Below, piece after piece: positions 7,411 to 15,477 of a stretch of 39,148 nt of DNA (positions are counted from its first letter, which is position 1; every line of letters begins with the position of its first letter). The DNA is from Hyphomicrobiales bacterium (GTDB lineage: Bacteria; Pseudomonadota; Alphaproteobacteria; Rhizobiales; Rhizobiaceae), in NCBI GenBank assembly GCA_900471525.1, contig UCEZ01000079.1, positions 11,283 to 50,430 on the forward strand. The letters run 5' to 3'. A program made the position numbers and the translations under genes. The notes under the pieces are model-generated. The model had not been told where the DNA came from. It saw only the letters and a program-made list of their open reading frames with translations, and made no database searches.

Positions 7411-9492
7411 TCATTCATCGGTAAGGGCGCCGGATATGTCCTTACGCAGCTTTCTAATTGCGCGCTTCTTCGCCGGTGAGGTTTCAAACAAATTGAGAAT
7501 TCTCTCGATTGCCTCATCCGCTTCCCTTTGACGACGAACGCTCTCCTCGATTGCAGCCCTGAAATCCGGCTTCACCTTGGATGGCTCTTCGCTGCTACCG
7601 TCTAGGTTTCGTCCGTTTGGAACCCTGATCGACGCCGCGACATGAGTGGGAGGGGCTTTCAGCGCAAACTTCGCGCCTGGTGCCACCATGCTTGGCGCGA
7701 CTTGGTTTGCTGGATACGGTTCTATGGACTCAACCACCACCTCCGGAGTTATTGTCATCCGACGTTGTTCACTGGTTGCGGAGATTGGCAACCAGGCCCG
7801 CTTCATCAGCTCGTTATCCGCATAGTAAAAGTTGCGGAGGCCGAATATGGGCTGCTGATTTCGTAACTTGATGATGCAACGCGTCTCCTTCATCGCTCCG
7901 AGTTCATCGGGTCGCATGAGCGGACGCATGGCCGTCCTGTGCGACATGGTTGCCCCCTTGCGATCAAACAGCGTGACGCCTGTCGAAACCGCCTTATCGA
8001 CGGTGACTTCTTTGCGCTCACCAAGCAATTGCGAGACATAACGCTGATCCTCCGGATCCTGGGCGCCGAGGAAGATTTGGGCGCGGGCGGAATTCACCAG
8101 CGTCTGTCGACCTTCGCGCGTGTAGACATTGTCGATGGATCGTAGCGATTGGACGAAGAACCAGCAGGGTATACCGTAGCCGCCAAGAACGGTCGCGACG
8201 GTGAGAGCGTTTTCCAATTTGCCGAGGTTCTGAAACTCATCAAGCAGCACCAGAACCCGACGCTCGCCGCGCGTCATCATGGTGCGCGACATGTAGTCCA
8301 TGAACTGGACCATCAACACATTAAAGATCGGCCCGATGGAGGCGACCTGCTGGATCCGGAAATCCAGGTAAAGGCTCATATTCTCGCGCCGCATCGCCCG
8401 AATGTCGAAGGTCGAGCGCGCCGTCGCTCGCAAAATGCGGTTGTTCTTGAAGGGACGAACGGCTGCGGCAAGCGAGCCGTAAACCCCGTCGAACTGTTTT
8501 CCCGCCATCACGGCAAAGCGCGCGATCGTCGTATAGGTAAAAGAACTGATCCACTCGGCCCGAAGCTCGGGGTTGGCAACCTCCTCCAACCACTCGCGCA
8601 ACGGCTGGTCACCGCCTTCCACGACATTGAGAACCGTTCCGAGGTTCTTGTCTTTGTCGGCAATGTCAGGGTTTTCCAGGACCCAGGAGGTGACACCGGC
8701 AAACAGAGCACGCGCATCAGAAATCCAGTAGGCATCGCCTTTTGGCGTGGGCAAAAGGGCCGTCGCGATCGAATTGATATCGATGTCGCGCTGATCGGGA
8801 TCAATGGCGACGAAGTCGAGGGGATTGTAGCATTCGGTGTCGCCGTTCTCGTCGGCCGGCGAGAAGCGCAAGACGCGTGAGAATTTAGAGCGGTAGCCGG
8901 CCGTCGCTTCGTAGGTTTCGCCGCGCATATCGAGAACGACGATGCTGTCCGGCCAGAGCAGGCAATTGGGAACGATCAGCGACGCACCCTTACCGGAACG
9001 CGGTGGGCCGATGACGAAGCCGCCGACATCGTCACCATCGATCCACAGCTTCTTGCCGCCGAACAGCTTTGGTTTCGTCAGCCGCCGCTTGCCGGAGCCA
9101 CGCTGGATAAAGCCCCCTGGAACCTTGATCAGGCTGCCACCGATCCTGCCGACGAACACGCCACCGGTGCGCGTCAGACCCAGGGCACGCGCCTCCATTG
9201 TGCTGAGAAAGCGCGCATCGGTGGATTTCTTCTTACCCGTCGCAAGCGTGATCAGCATCGCGGCGCCGGCAACAAAACCTGCGCCCGCCGCGATCGCCGG
9301 CCGATGCCACTCACCGGCATAGAGATCGAGACGCGCGGCCTTGTACGATGCCAGAAGATCGTCCTGCAGCGCCTGAAACATCCATGTCGAATTGTCGAAG
9401 GCATAATAGAGGCCAGCATAGGCAAGCGACGCCACAAACGCAGCCGTGGCCGCGGCAATGAGAGCGCCAAACAGCAGGACGACCGGGTTCAT
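7411..9492 (-). CDS. virD4: type IV coupling protein VirD4 (TraG-like ATPase)
   Basis: 693 aa. Two N-terminal membrane segments (about 5-30 and 66-86) anchor the protein. The cytoplasmic ATPase has Walker A GPPRSGKG (162-169), VVLDMRGETYEAT, and Walker B VLVLLDEFQNLGKLE (from 413). VirD4 proteins hexamerise at the inner membrane, dock the relaxase-DNA complex and hand it to the VirB channel. The start overlaps the virB11 stop by 4 bases (9489-9492). The presence of both this gene and a relaxase in the window supports conjugation rather than only effector secretion. The C-terminal tail after about 570 is variable and Pro-rich. Confidence 0.95.
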   Translation of the reverse strand: MNPVVLLFGALIAAATAAFVASLAYAGLYYAFDNSTWMFQALQDDLLASYKAARLDLYAGEWHRPAIAAGAGFVAGAAMLITLATGKKKSTDARFLSTMEARALGLTRTGGVFVGRIGGSLIKVPGGFIQRGSGKRRLTKPKLFGGKKLWIDGDDVGGFVIGPPRSGKGASLIVPNCLLWPDSIVVLDMRGETYEATAGYRSKFSRVLRFSPADENGDTECYNPLDFVAIDPDQRDIDINSIATALLPTPKGDAYWISDARALFAGVTSWVLENPDIADKDKNLGTVLNVVEGGDQPLREWLEEVANPELRAEWISSFTYTTIARFAVMAGKQFDGVYGSLAAAVRPFKNNRILRATARSTFDIRAMRRENMSLYLDFRIQQVASIGPIFNVLMVQFMDYMSRTMMTRGERRVLVLLDEFQNLGKLENALTVATVLGGYGIPCWFFVQSLRSIDNVYTREGRQTLVNSARAQIFLGAQDPEDQRYVSQLLGERKEVTVDKAVSTGVTLFDRKGATMSHRTAMRPLMRPDELGAMKETRCIIKLRNQQPIFGLRNFYYADNELMKRAWLPISATSEQRRMTITPEVVVESIEPYPANQVAPSMVAPGAKFALKAPPTHVAASIRVPNGRNLDGSSEEPSKVKPDFRAAIEESVRRQREADEAIERILNLFETSPAKKRAIRKLRKDISGALTDE

Positions 9493-10487
9493 AGGGCCTC
9501 CGCCTTGGTAAACACGATCTCTGATACGACGCGGCGTCCATCTGGAGTGCGCGCGAGCTGAACGACGATCGGAATGACCTCTTTCAGGTAATCGATGATC
9601 TCCTGTTTTTTCAGGTCCATGCCACTTTGCATGACCATCAGTGCCAGACGCTCATAGGCAGATCGGCCCGAATTTGCGTGAACCGTGGTCAGCGAACCGG
9701 GATGGCCGGTATTGATCGCCTGCAGGAAGGAGAAGGCTTCGGCCCCACGAAGTTCGCCGAGCATGAGGCGATCGGGTCGCATGCGCAGCGAGGCTTCGAG
9801 AAGTTCCTGTTGCGTGACCTTGGCGCGCCCCTGGTCGCCTTTTGAGGCGAGCAGGGCGACCGTGTTCGGTGTAATCGGCTTCAGTTCACGTGTGTCCTCG
9901 ATTGTGACGATGCGTTCTTCTTCCGGGATCTCCTTCAGAAGCGCATTGAGGAAGGTGGTCTTGCCGGTGGAAGTGCCGCCGGAAACGACGATGGAGACCC
10001 GCGAGCGCACAGCGGTCCGAAGGAATTCCATGGCATTGACGTCACTACCAATCATCGCGGCAAGCTCTTCTTCGGCAGCCGACAGCGTGAGCTGGCGCCC
10101 GACGCGCGTGTTCTCAAAGGCTCCTCGCTGCTGATAGACGTCGAGGCCGATGTCATGAATGACTTGCTTGCGGATGGAGATGGCGCCGCCCTCTGGTGCT
10201 GCTGGTGGCAGCACGCATTGGAAACGCTCCCCGGACGGAAGCGACGCCGATAGGATCGGGTGCTCGTCATTGACGACCTGGTTGGTGGAACCGGCGACGC
10301 GCTCGCTCAACGACCGGATCCATTCGGCCGTGAACTGGGCGTCCTCCACCCGCTCCATGCTGCTCACCCCGAGGCGTTCAATGAACAGCTCTCCCGGCCG
10401 ATTGACCGAGATCTCGGAGACGCGATCATCCGCCAGAAAAGGTCTTAGCCGTTCAAGGGCTTTTTCGAGAAACGGGAACGCGCTCAT
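9489..10487 (-). CDS. virB11: VirB11 traffic ATPase
   Basis: 332 aa, the usual VirB11 length. The N-terminal domain reads ISVNRPGELFIER. The nucleotide-binding domain has Walker A SGGTSTGKTTF (169-179), the Asp box ERIVTIEDTREL, Walker B RPDRLMLGELRGAEAFSFLQA and the His box TGHPGSLTTVHANS. It forms a hexameric ring at the inner face of the inner membrane and drives pilus assembly and substrate transfer together with VirB4 and VirD4. It overlaps virB10 upstream and virD4 downstream by 4 bases each, so the three are translationally coupled. Confidence 0.96.
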   Translation of the reverse strand: MSAFPFLEKALERLRPFLADDRVSEISVNRPGELFIERLGVSSMERVEDAQFTAEWIRSLSERVAGSTNQVVNDEHPILSASLPSGERFQCVLPPAAPEGGAISIRKQVIHDIGLDVYQQRGAFENTRVGRQLTLSAAEEELAAMIGSDVNAMEFLRTAVRSRVSIVVSGGTSTGKTTFLNALLKEIPEEERIVTIEDTRELKPITPNTVALLASKGDQGRAKVTQQELLEASLRMRPDRLMLGELRGAEAFSFLQAINTGHPGSLTTVHANSGRSAYERLALMVMQSGMDLKKQEIIDYLKEVIPIVVQLARTPDGRRVVSEIVFTKAEAL

Positions 10488-11908
10488 TTATAGACCGGCG
10501 CGATCGGATAGTAGGGGGTGGGGTCGACATCGCGGCGAATCTGCCCGCCACGTTTCAGGCGCATCATCTCCTGCCGGACGGGATCAGCATAAAAATCGGA
10601 AAAGTCGAGGTCACGCCTTAAATAGACGATCACCGGCTCGCCCTGAGCAACGTAGATCGTCGGTGGGATTTTCGAGCTCTCCTTAAACGCTTCGTTGGCG
10701 ATCTCCTGGAGGATGGATGAGGATTTTTCGGCGGCAATTGCGCGCGCCTCCGCCGCCGTTTGGCTGGGTTCGGTGGTGACCGTCGTGACAGCACCGGTGA
10801 TGGGATCAACGGTTGAGATCGACCGGGCACTGTTGGTCGGGGTCTCACCGAGGGCGGACACATATTCTGCAGCGCCGCCGATCACCGAGAGCATGATCGC
10901 AGAACCAAACCGCTCCCAGAAATGCGTGTCGATCTCGCCGGTCAGGCCAGCGCGACCAAGCCGGTCGGCGCCAGGTGACGCGATTTCGACCGACAGGCCG
11001 TCGGACCGGATCACCCGCGACCAGACGACGAAGATCCGCTTTTGGCCGCGCGCCAGCCCGGACTTGTACTCCCCGATCAGGCGAGAGCCTTTTGGGATCA
11101 GGATGCGTCCACCATCGAGTGAGCGCACATCCTCGCGCACAACAGCGCGCACCATGCCGGGAAGGTCGGTATTGATTGCTGTTTCCAGAAAACCGCGGAT
11201 CATCGTTCCCTGTGCAATGAGTGCGTCCGTGCGGTCAAAGCGGGTTGCCTTGACGATGCCAGCCGTCTGCTTCTCGGACTGGGCAAGAAAGGCCTTGTTC
11301 GCATCGCTCTCCGCACCAGGGACAGTGACGAGCTGACCGTCCTCGGCGATGGTGACTGACTGGTCGCTTGCGGACAAACTTTCACTGTTCGTTCCATCGA
11401 CAATGATCTGCTCCGAACGCAACCGGTCCCACCGGGCCTTTTCCTCGTCCTCGCGCCGCTTGGCTTCCAGTTGCGCCAGCCGCTCGTCTTCTTCCGCGCG
11501 CCGGCGCGCCTCTTCCATCCGGCGCCGCTCTTCTTCAGCCAGTCGGCGGGCCTCCTCGATCTGGCGCAGTTTTTCGAGGTCTTCGCCTTGGTTGACCGTC
11601 ACATCGACTGTCGCAGCATCCACTGGCGTTTTCTCCTCGACCATAGGGATCTGCACGAGGTTGGGATCGGCTGCCTGTTTGACCGGCTCCTCCGGGAAAT
11701 TACGAATGTTGGTATTCGATGTTTCGAAAGTTTCGGTTGCGCCCTCGTTGAGGCCGGGGGTCTGAGGACCCGTCGGCCAATTGACATAGGCAAGCACGCC
11801 AGCGCCGATAACGAGAAGCAGCGGAAGTGCCAGCTTGCCAAGACGGCCGTTGCGGTTGCTGGCGACACTGTTTTGACCATCGAGGTGGTCGAAATCGATC
11901 CTGCTCAT
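10484..11908 (-). CDS. virB10: VirB10 channel protein
   Basis: 474 aa. A short cytoplasmic N-terminus is followed by one inner-membrane segment (LALPLLLVIGAGVLAYVNW, about 27-45), a long charged periplasmic coiled coil rich in Glu/Arg (about 115-165), and the conserved C-terminal TrbI/VirB10 beta-barrel: MIRGFLETAINTDLPG, ILIPKGSRLIGEYKSG, VWSRVIRSDGLSVEIASPG, then the antenna helices around FWERFGSAIMLSVIGG. VirB10 spans both membranes and, with VirB7 and VirB9, forms the outer-membrane core complex. It overlaps virB9 and virB11 by 4 bases each. Confidence 0.96.
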   Translation of the reverse strand: MSRIDFDHLDGQNSVASNRNGRLGKLALPLLLVIGAGVLAYVNWPTGPQTPGLNEGATETFETSNTNIRNFPEEPVKQAADPNLVQIPMVEEKTPVDAATVDVTVNQGEDLEKLRQIEEARRLAEEERRRMEEARRRAEEDERLAQLEAKRREDEEKARWDRLRSEQIIVDGTNSESLSASDQSVTIAEDGQLVTVPGAESDANKAFLAQSEKQTAGIVKATRFDRTDALIAQGTMIRGFLETAINTDLPGMVRAVVREDVRSLDGGRILIPKGSRLIGEYKSGLARGQKRIFVVWSRVIRSDGLSVEIASPGADRLGRAGLTGEIDTHFWERFGSAIMLSVIGGAAEYVSALGETPTNSARSISTVDPITGAVTTVTTEPSQTAAEARAIAAEKSSSILQEIANEAFKESSKIPPTIYVAQGEPVIVYLRRDLDFSDFYADPVRQEMMRLKRGGQIRRDVDPTPYYPIAPVYK

Positions 11909-12687
11909 TGCTGGCTGCCCTCCTTGGCGTCAAGGTTCTTCGGACCATAGGCATCCTCGACAAGATCGAAGGACCGGCGGTTGGCCTGCCGGTTATAGAG
12001 GCACAGCCATTTGTCGCCGGCGCGTAGCGTGAATTGGGCGGCAATCTTGTCGACCACAACGTATTTACCTTGGGTGTGCAGGTTGACGAGCGACTCCTGA
12101 CGCTTGCCTTCGACGACGAAGATCGCCGGGATTTCATCCGGAAACTCCAGATACATATGGGTGCCGTCGTCGAACGCGACGCGCGGCTTCAGACTGGTGT
12201 CGCCGCGGAAGACATAATCGTAATTGAGCCGGCTCGGATCGAGGCCTTTCAGCAGCGGATCCTTGGCGCTATCCTGGGCTGCCGCCAAGAGGCGGGCGTT
12301 CACGTCTTCGTCCGGATACTTGAACCGCACCTGGAAAGCAGCCCTGAGATCGGCTGCGGCCGAGCCTTTCAGAAGAAGGGCATAGACCCGCTGGTTGGTG
12401 ACGATGTTGACGTTGGTCTCGGCATTTTCGCGCAGCGGTTTGACGAAGAGGATGCTGGATCCCTTCTTCGGCACGATCGACCAACTCGCCGTGTCGCCAG
12501 CCGAGATTGTCTCGATCACCTCGGAGCTCCCAAGCTGGATCATCGTCGATACGCCAAGCCCGGCGGGAACGGTGACAACGGCATTGTTGTTGAAGGTGAT
12601 GTACCGGATCCGAGGATCGGCGGCCGCCAAGGGTTTTGCCATGATCAGCAGAGATAGGGCGGCGAAAAACAAACGAGTTTTCTGCAT
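11905..12687 (-). CDS. virB9: VirB9 outer-membrane core protein
   Basis: 260 aa with a clear signal peptide (MQKTRLFFAALSLLIMAKPLAAA, cut near residue 23). The CagX/VirB9 domain begins DPRIRYITFNNNAVVTVPAG and ends with the conserved VirB9 C-terminal sandwich (YDYVFRGDTSLKPRVAFDDG, YLEFPDEIPAIFVV, VVDKIAAQFTLRAGDKWLCLYNR). The single mature cysteine (in KWLCLYNR) sits where Agrobacterium VirB9 forms a disulfide with the VirB7 lipoprotein. Such a lipoprotein with spare cysteines is encoded at 15298-15471. It overlaps virB10 by 4 bases and virB8 by 1. Confidence 0.94.
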   Translation of the reverse strand: MQKTRLFFAALSLLIMAKPLAAADPRIRYITFNNNAVVTVPAGLGVSTMIQLGSSEVIETISAGDTASWSIVPKKGSSILFVKPLRENAETNVNIVTNQRVYALLLKGSAAADLRAAFQVRFKYPDEDVNARLLAAAQDSAKDPLLKGLDPSRLNYDYVFRGDTSLKPRVAFDDGTHMYLEFPDEIPAIFVVEGKRQESLVNLHTQGKYVVVDKIAAQFTLRAGDKWLCLYNRQANRRSFDLVEDAYGPKNLDAKEGSQQ

Positions 12688-13421
12688 CAGCGTGTCGCCT
12701 TATCGGCCGGCACGACTTCCGGCAAAGACTCCTGGTCGCGCCGATACTCGACGACCTGGAAACCAAGCGGGTTGTCGAACCGATATTCGTTTTTCAGCGG
12801 AGCGCTGGTGTAGCGGAAACGCACGACCGAGACCCAGTGTTCGCGCCGCAATGTGTTGTCGCGCCGCGTTTCCGTCGAAAAGCGCACCGTCGCCGTCGAG
12901 GAATTGAGAAATGACACCGACTTGATCGTCGTCGCAATACGCGTGTCACGGCCAAGCACCTTATCCCTCGACTGTGGATTGGATGGCTCAAATTCGTGAC
13001 GCAGATCGACCGAGGCCTGTGCCGTCGAATAAAGCTGGGCAAGGTCATAATTGTCCTTCAACCCACGCGGATCATAGGTTTCGCGCGCCCTGATGTAGCG
13101 GACAATGTTGGCGGTCTTGATCGCATCGTTTTCCGAAAGCTTGCTCTCATCGAGCGAGCGTGCGACCTCGACGAAACCGGTCGTCTTGTCGGCTATCACC
13201 ACAACGGCCTCGAATTGCTTTAATGGAACGAGGAGATTGAGGGCTGACAGGCTGAGCAGCGTCGAAACGCTCGCGATCGTCGCGACCGTCCATGCGATTT
13301 TCCGCGATCGGCGTTCCTTGCGATAGAGTTCCGCTTCCCACGACGCACCCGCATGCCAATAGGCGCTAAGGTCCAGGTGAGGGGTTTTAGGCTGGTCTTC
13401 AGTCGCTTCTGCGTTGGCCAT
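12687..13421 (-). CDS. virB8: VirB8 inner-membrane assembly factor
   Basis: 244 aa from the ATG at 13421, which has GGAAG just upstream. A TTG at 13433 would add four residues. A cytoplasmic tail containing SAYWHAGASWEAELYRKERRSRK precedes one membrane segment (TVATIASVSTLLSLSALNLLVPL). The NTF2-like periplasmic domain follows with VVVIADKTTGFVEV, IVRYIRARETYDP and NPLGFQVVEYRRDQE. VirB8 nucleates the inner-membrane complex and contacts VirB9 and VirB10. A 176-base gap upstream with an AT-rich motif (13456-13468) suggests that a second promoter for virB8-virD4 starts here. Confidence 0.94.
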   Translation of the reverse strand: MANAEATEDQPKTPHLDLSAYWHAGASWEAELYRKERRSRKIAWTVATIASVSTLLSLSALNLLVPLKQFEAVVVIADKTTGFVEVARSLDESKLSENDAIKTANIVRYIRARETYDPRGLKDNYDLAQLYSTAQASVDLRHEFEPSNPQSRDKVLGRDTRIATTIKSVSFLNSSTATVRFSTETRRDNTLRREHWVSVVRFRYTSAPLKNEYRFDNPLGFQVVEYRRDQESLPEVVPADKATR

Positions 13422-13455
13422 ATCTGCTTCCAATGCGCCGCTTTCGCGGCGTGAT

Positions 13456-13468
13456 AAATTATATTTAA
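13456..13468 (-). promoter_or_regulatory. AT-rich motif upstream of virB8
   Basis: On the minus strand it reads TTAAATATAATTT, 35 bases before the virB8 start. Nearly the same 13-mer occurs at 14237-14249 and 22608-22620, and a related AT block lies upstream of virB1 (21020-21037). It may be a -10-like element or a Ros/MucR-type site; both are inference. Confidence 0.35.
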
Positions 13469-13597
13469 TTCTAAGGGCGTGGAGAAGCCGAGAACGATTT
13501 CCCGGCGTCGTTACGGGCGTGATCGTTCGGCTAGAAAATCAACGGTGAGAGCTCAAAAGCGACCGCTGTCCCGACGGGATTGCAAAACGTTCGAGCC

Positions 13598-13969
13598 TCA
13601 GCTGCACCACCGCATCAGCGTTCTCTCGGACGCGGAATTGGAGAAGTAGAAGCTTCTATCGTCCTTCACCTCGATCCGGACCGTATCGCGATCGCCATCC
13701 GCTTGATCTGCCCCGGCCTCAATCCAGAGGACGTCGAGGACGTAGGAATTGCCTTCATGTTTGGCGGATGTCACCGTTCCGGTGGTCTTGTTGGCGGCGA
13801 TACCCTTATCCTCAATATAGATGAACGCGGCAGCAGCAGCATCGCAGCCACCATCCGCAGGGGCATATGCTCCAGTCAGTACCGGAACGATCGAGCTTTT
13901 CGACTGCGCCATCGCCATAGTGGGATACAGCATTGCAAACACTATGAGTGCTGCGGGAGTTTTGTTCAT
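13598..13969 (-). CDS. small exported protein of the T4SS cluster, function unknown
   Basis: 123 aa with a signal peptide (MNKTPAALIVFAMLYPTMAMAQ, cut after AMA). The mature part has two cysteines (GGCDAA and the penultimate residue, RWCS), possibly one disulfide, and beta-rich segments such as AAFIYIEDKGIAAN and SYVLDVLWIE. There is no lipobox, so it is not VirB7. It lies 14 bases after the 77-aa gene and about 176 bases before virB8, in the slot where virB7 usually stands. It is therefore probably a periplasmic T4SS accessory. I do not recognise the family. Confidence 0.7.
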   Translation of the reverse strand: MNKTPAALIVFAMLYPTMAMAQSKSSIVPVLTGAYAPADGGCDAAAAAFIYIEDKGIAANKTTGTVTSAKHEGNSYVLDVLWIEAGADQADGDRDTVRIEVKDDRSFYFSNSASERTLMRWCS

Positions 13970-13983
13970 CAGGGTCTCTCAGT

Positions 13984-14217
13984 TTATAGGCCCAACATGC
14001 CGGTTATGCTGTGAAGGTAGCTGGTGGCAGAGCCGTACAGGGCTATGCAATATTCTCCGAACGGCTTGAAGAGAACGACGGCGACGATGAAAAGCAGAAA
14101 ACCGAGGTTGCCGCCTTTCTTCGACTCGGATTTGGCCCGTTCAGCCAATTCCTCGTTGACGTGCTCCTGTTCCTGGAGAGCCGCGGTATAGCGGCGATTG
14201 TCACCCCAATGCTGCAC
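13984..14217 (-). CDS. 77-aa single-pass membrane protein between virB6 and virB8 (GTG start)
   Basis: The start is decided by a strong ribosome site, AAGGAG (14230-14225), 7 bases before a GTG at 14217. A longer reading to an ATG at 14262 lacks one. The protein begins MQHWGDNRRY, has a charged helical cytoplasmic part (ALQEQEHVNEELAERAKSES, about 13-32) and one membrane helix (LGFLLFIVAVVLFKPFGEY, 38-56), and ends GMLGL. It has no lipobox. The position matches virB7 or trwH-type genes, but the topology does not. It could be an entry-exclusion or assembly accessory. I do not recognise the family. Confidence 0.68.
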   Translation of the reverse strand: MQHWGDNRRYTAALQEQEHVNEELAERAKSESKKGGNLGFLLFIVAVVLFKPFGEYCIALYGSATSYLHSITGMLGL

Positions 14218-14236
14218 GATAGGTCTCCTTTCACGC

Positions 14237-14249
14237 AAACTATATTTAA
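14237..14249 (-). promoter_or_regulatory. AT-rich motif before the 77-aa gene
   Basis: Minus-strand TTAAATATAGTTT, in the 56-base gap between virB6 and the 77-aa gene. It differs by one base from the motif upstream of virB8 (13456-13468) and by one base from that at 22608-22620. Confidence 0.33.
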
Positions 14250-14273
14250 CGATCAAGCTCATACTAGGCCAGC

Positions 14274-15293
14274 TTAAAGTTGAGCGTTCTTTTCTGTTTC
14301 TCGTTGAATGGCGCGGGCGCGGGCTGCTTGAACGTCGGCGGAGCTCCGTCGCCCCCCTAAACCGGTCCGCAGAATCCGTGCTCGCCCGGTGACCTGAAAG
14401 CTGGCACGACGCCACGATTCCTTCCCGCCCTGGAATGGAACGTCCCCTTGGCCGAGCGCCATGCCGCCGACGATGGCGCTGGCGAAGGACGGAATAAATC
14501 TGAACACCACGATACCGAGCAGGCAGACAATCACGAATGGCGCCACGTAGGATAGCTTGCTCTCCGTAGCCGTATTATTGGCCGTGTTAATTGCGAGCTC
14601 TATAAGTTGGTAGAGGAACGCCAGAAACGACATCATCAGCGTCTGCGTCACCATCAGGTTGACCATAAGCAGCAACCAACCGTCTGTGAATCGGAAGGTC
14701 CATCGGTACAGCGCAAGAATGATGAACACCGGCGCCAGCGCCAGCGTGATGAACAGCATCAGCTTGGCAGCGAGGATGGCGGCGGCGGCGACCGCGATGA
14801 AAATCATTGCGACGACAAAGACGACAGCACCGATGAGGGCGCCAACATATTCGAAGGTGCCGGTCGCCACTTGTTCATAGACTTTGCCCGCAGTTTCGAA
14901 CACGGCGTCGAGAATTTTCACGACGCCGGTCGTATCGTCGGTTCCACCGTCGAGTATGCCGCCTGAGCCTGCAATCGACTCGATGATCGTGTCGGAGATC
15001 AGGTTCGGCACGGCTTGCACAAGCTGGTAGAGCGTGGCGGAAAAGGCGTCCCAGTTGGTCGCCATGTAATAGATGAAGAAGGCTCGCCCCAGCCGCCAAG
15101 CCGCTTCCGGTACGGAAAATCCGTCCCGGCCGGCAAGGATCATGTAACCCCACCAGATGACATAGAGTGTCAGCATCGACCCGAACAGGACGGTGACCTG
15201 AAGGGCCAAGCCCTCATAGGCGTTCGAGATAAAAGTCTCGCCGATATTGTCGAGCTTCTCGAAGATATCCGAAATGATCGTGGTCGCCGCCAT
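14274..15293 (-). CDS. virB6: VirB6 polytopic inner-membrane channel protein
   Basis: 339 aa with the TrbL/VirB6 layout. The N-terminal helix contains IFEKLDNIGETFISNAYEG. Membrane segments follow near 30-52 (TVLFGSMLTLYVIWWGYMIL), 65-80, a periplasmic loop, 148-200 (VGALIGAVVFVVAMIFIAVA and on to FITLALAPVFIILALY), 205-235 and 250-285. The conserved WxF signature appears as LYRWTFRFTDGW. VirB6 lines the inner-membrane passage for DNA. The last about 60 residues are basic and probably cytoplasmic. It starts 5 bases after the stop of the small lipoprotein gene. Confidence 0.92.
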   Translation of the reverse strand: MAATTIISDIFEKLDNIGETFISNAYEGLALQVTVLFGSMLTLYVIWWGYMILAGRDGFSVPEAAWRLGRAFFIYYMATNWDAFSATLYQLVQAVPNLISDTIIESIAGSGGILDGGTDDTTGVVKILDAVFETAGKVYEQVATGTFEYVGALIGAVVFVVAMIFIAVAAAAILAAKLMLFITLALAPVFIILALYRWTFRFTDGWLLLMVNLMVTQTLMMSFLAFLYQLIELAINTANNTATESKLSYVAPFVIVCLLGIVVFRFIPSFASAIVGGMALGQGDVPFQGGKESWRRASFQVTGRARILRTGLGGRRSSADVQAARARAIQRETEKNAQL

Positions 15294-15297
15294 CTCG

Positions 15298-15471
15298 TTA
15301 TTCCTTCAGGACGGACGTAAACACGTCATTGACCGGAAGGGCAGGGCCACACAAGTCGTCGGCCGGCCCATATCCGGAGATCGGCGGGCAGGGGGCTTTC
15401 TTCTCGCCCTTGGTCTGGCAGCCGGCGACCAAGACCAGCCCTACCAGCATTGTCATCACGAGCAATCGCAT
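15298..15471 (-). CDS. 57-aa lipoprotein between virB5 and virB6 (VirB7-like or entry exclusion)
   Basis: A short gene with ATG at 15471 and TAA at 15300-15298. The signal sequence MRLLVMTMLVGLVLVAGC ends in the lipobox VAGC (Cys18 is lipidated). Cys28 and Cys41 remain in the mature part, which is Pro-rich. It lies 6 bases after virB5 and 4 before virB6. In IncN/IncW plasmids the entry-exclusion lipoprotein (eex) sits exactly here. But no other lipoprotein is seen in the cluster, and VirB9 has a lone cysteine, so it may be the VirB7 equivalent. Both readings are open. Confidence 0.75.
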   Translation of the reverse strand: MRLLVMTMLVGLVLVAGCQTKGEKKAPCPPISGYGPADDLCGPALPVNDVFTSVLKE

Positions 15472-15477
15472 GCGGTC

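Noticed and set aside
6971..7424. Overlapping frames on both strands between DUF3800 and virD4 (110 and 94 aa)
   Set aside because: They overlap each other, lack ribosome sites, and show no recognisable domain or signal; treated as non-coding.
8149..8880. 243-aa plus-strand frame inside virD4
   Set aside because: Antisense shadow; virD4 has all its motifs in the minus frame.
13456..14249. AT-rich 13-mer as a VirG vir box
   Set aside because: It does not match the known vir box pattern (TNCAATTGAAAY), and no VirA/VirG genes are in the window.
13434..15471. Searching for a classical virB7 between virB6 and virB8
   Set aside because: Neither small gene there has a lipobox; the only lipoprotein of the cluster is at 15298-15471.
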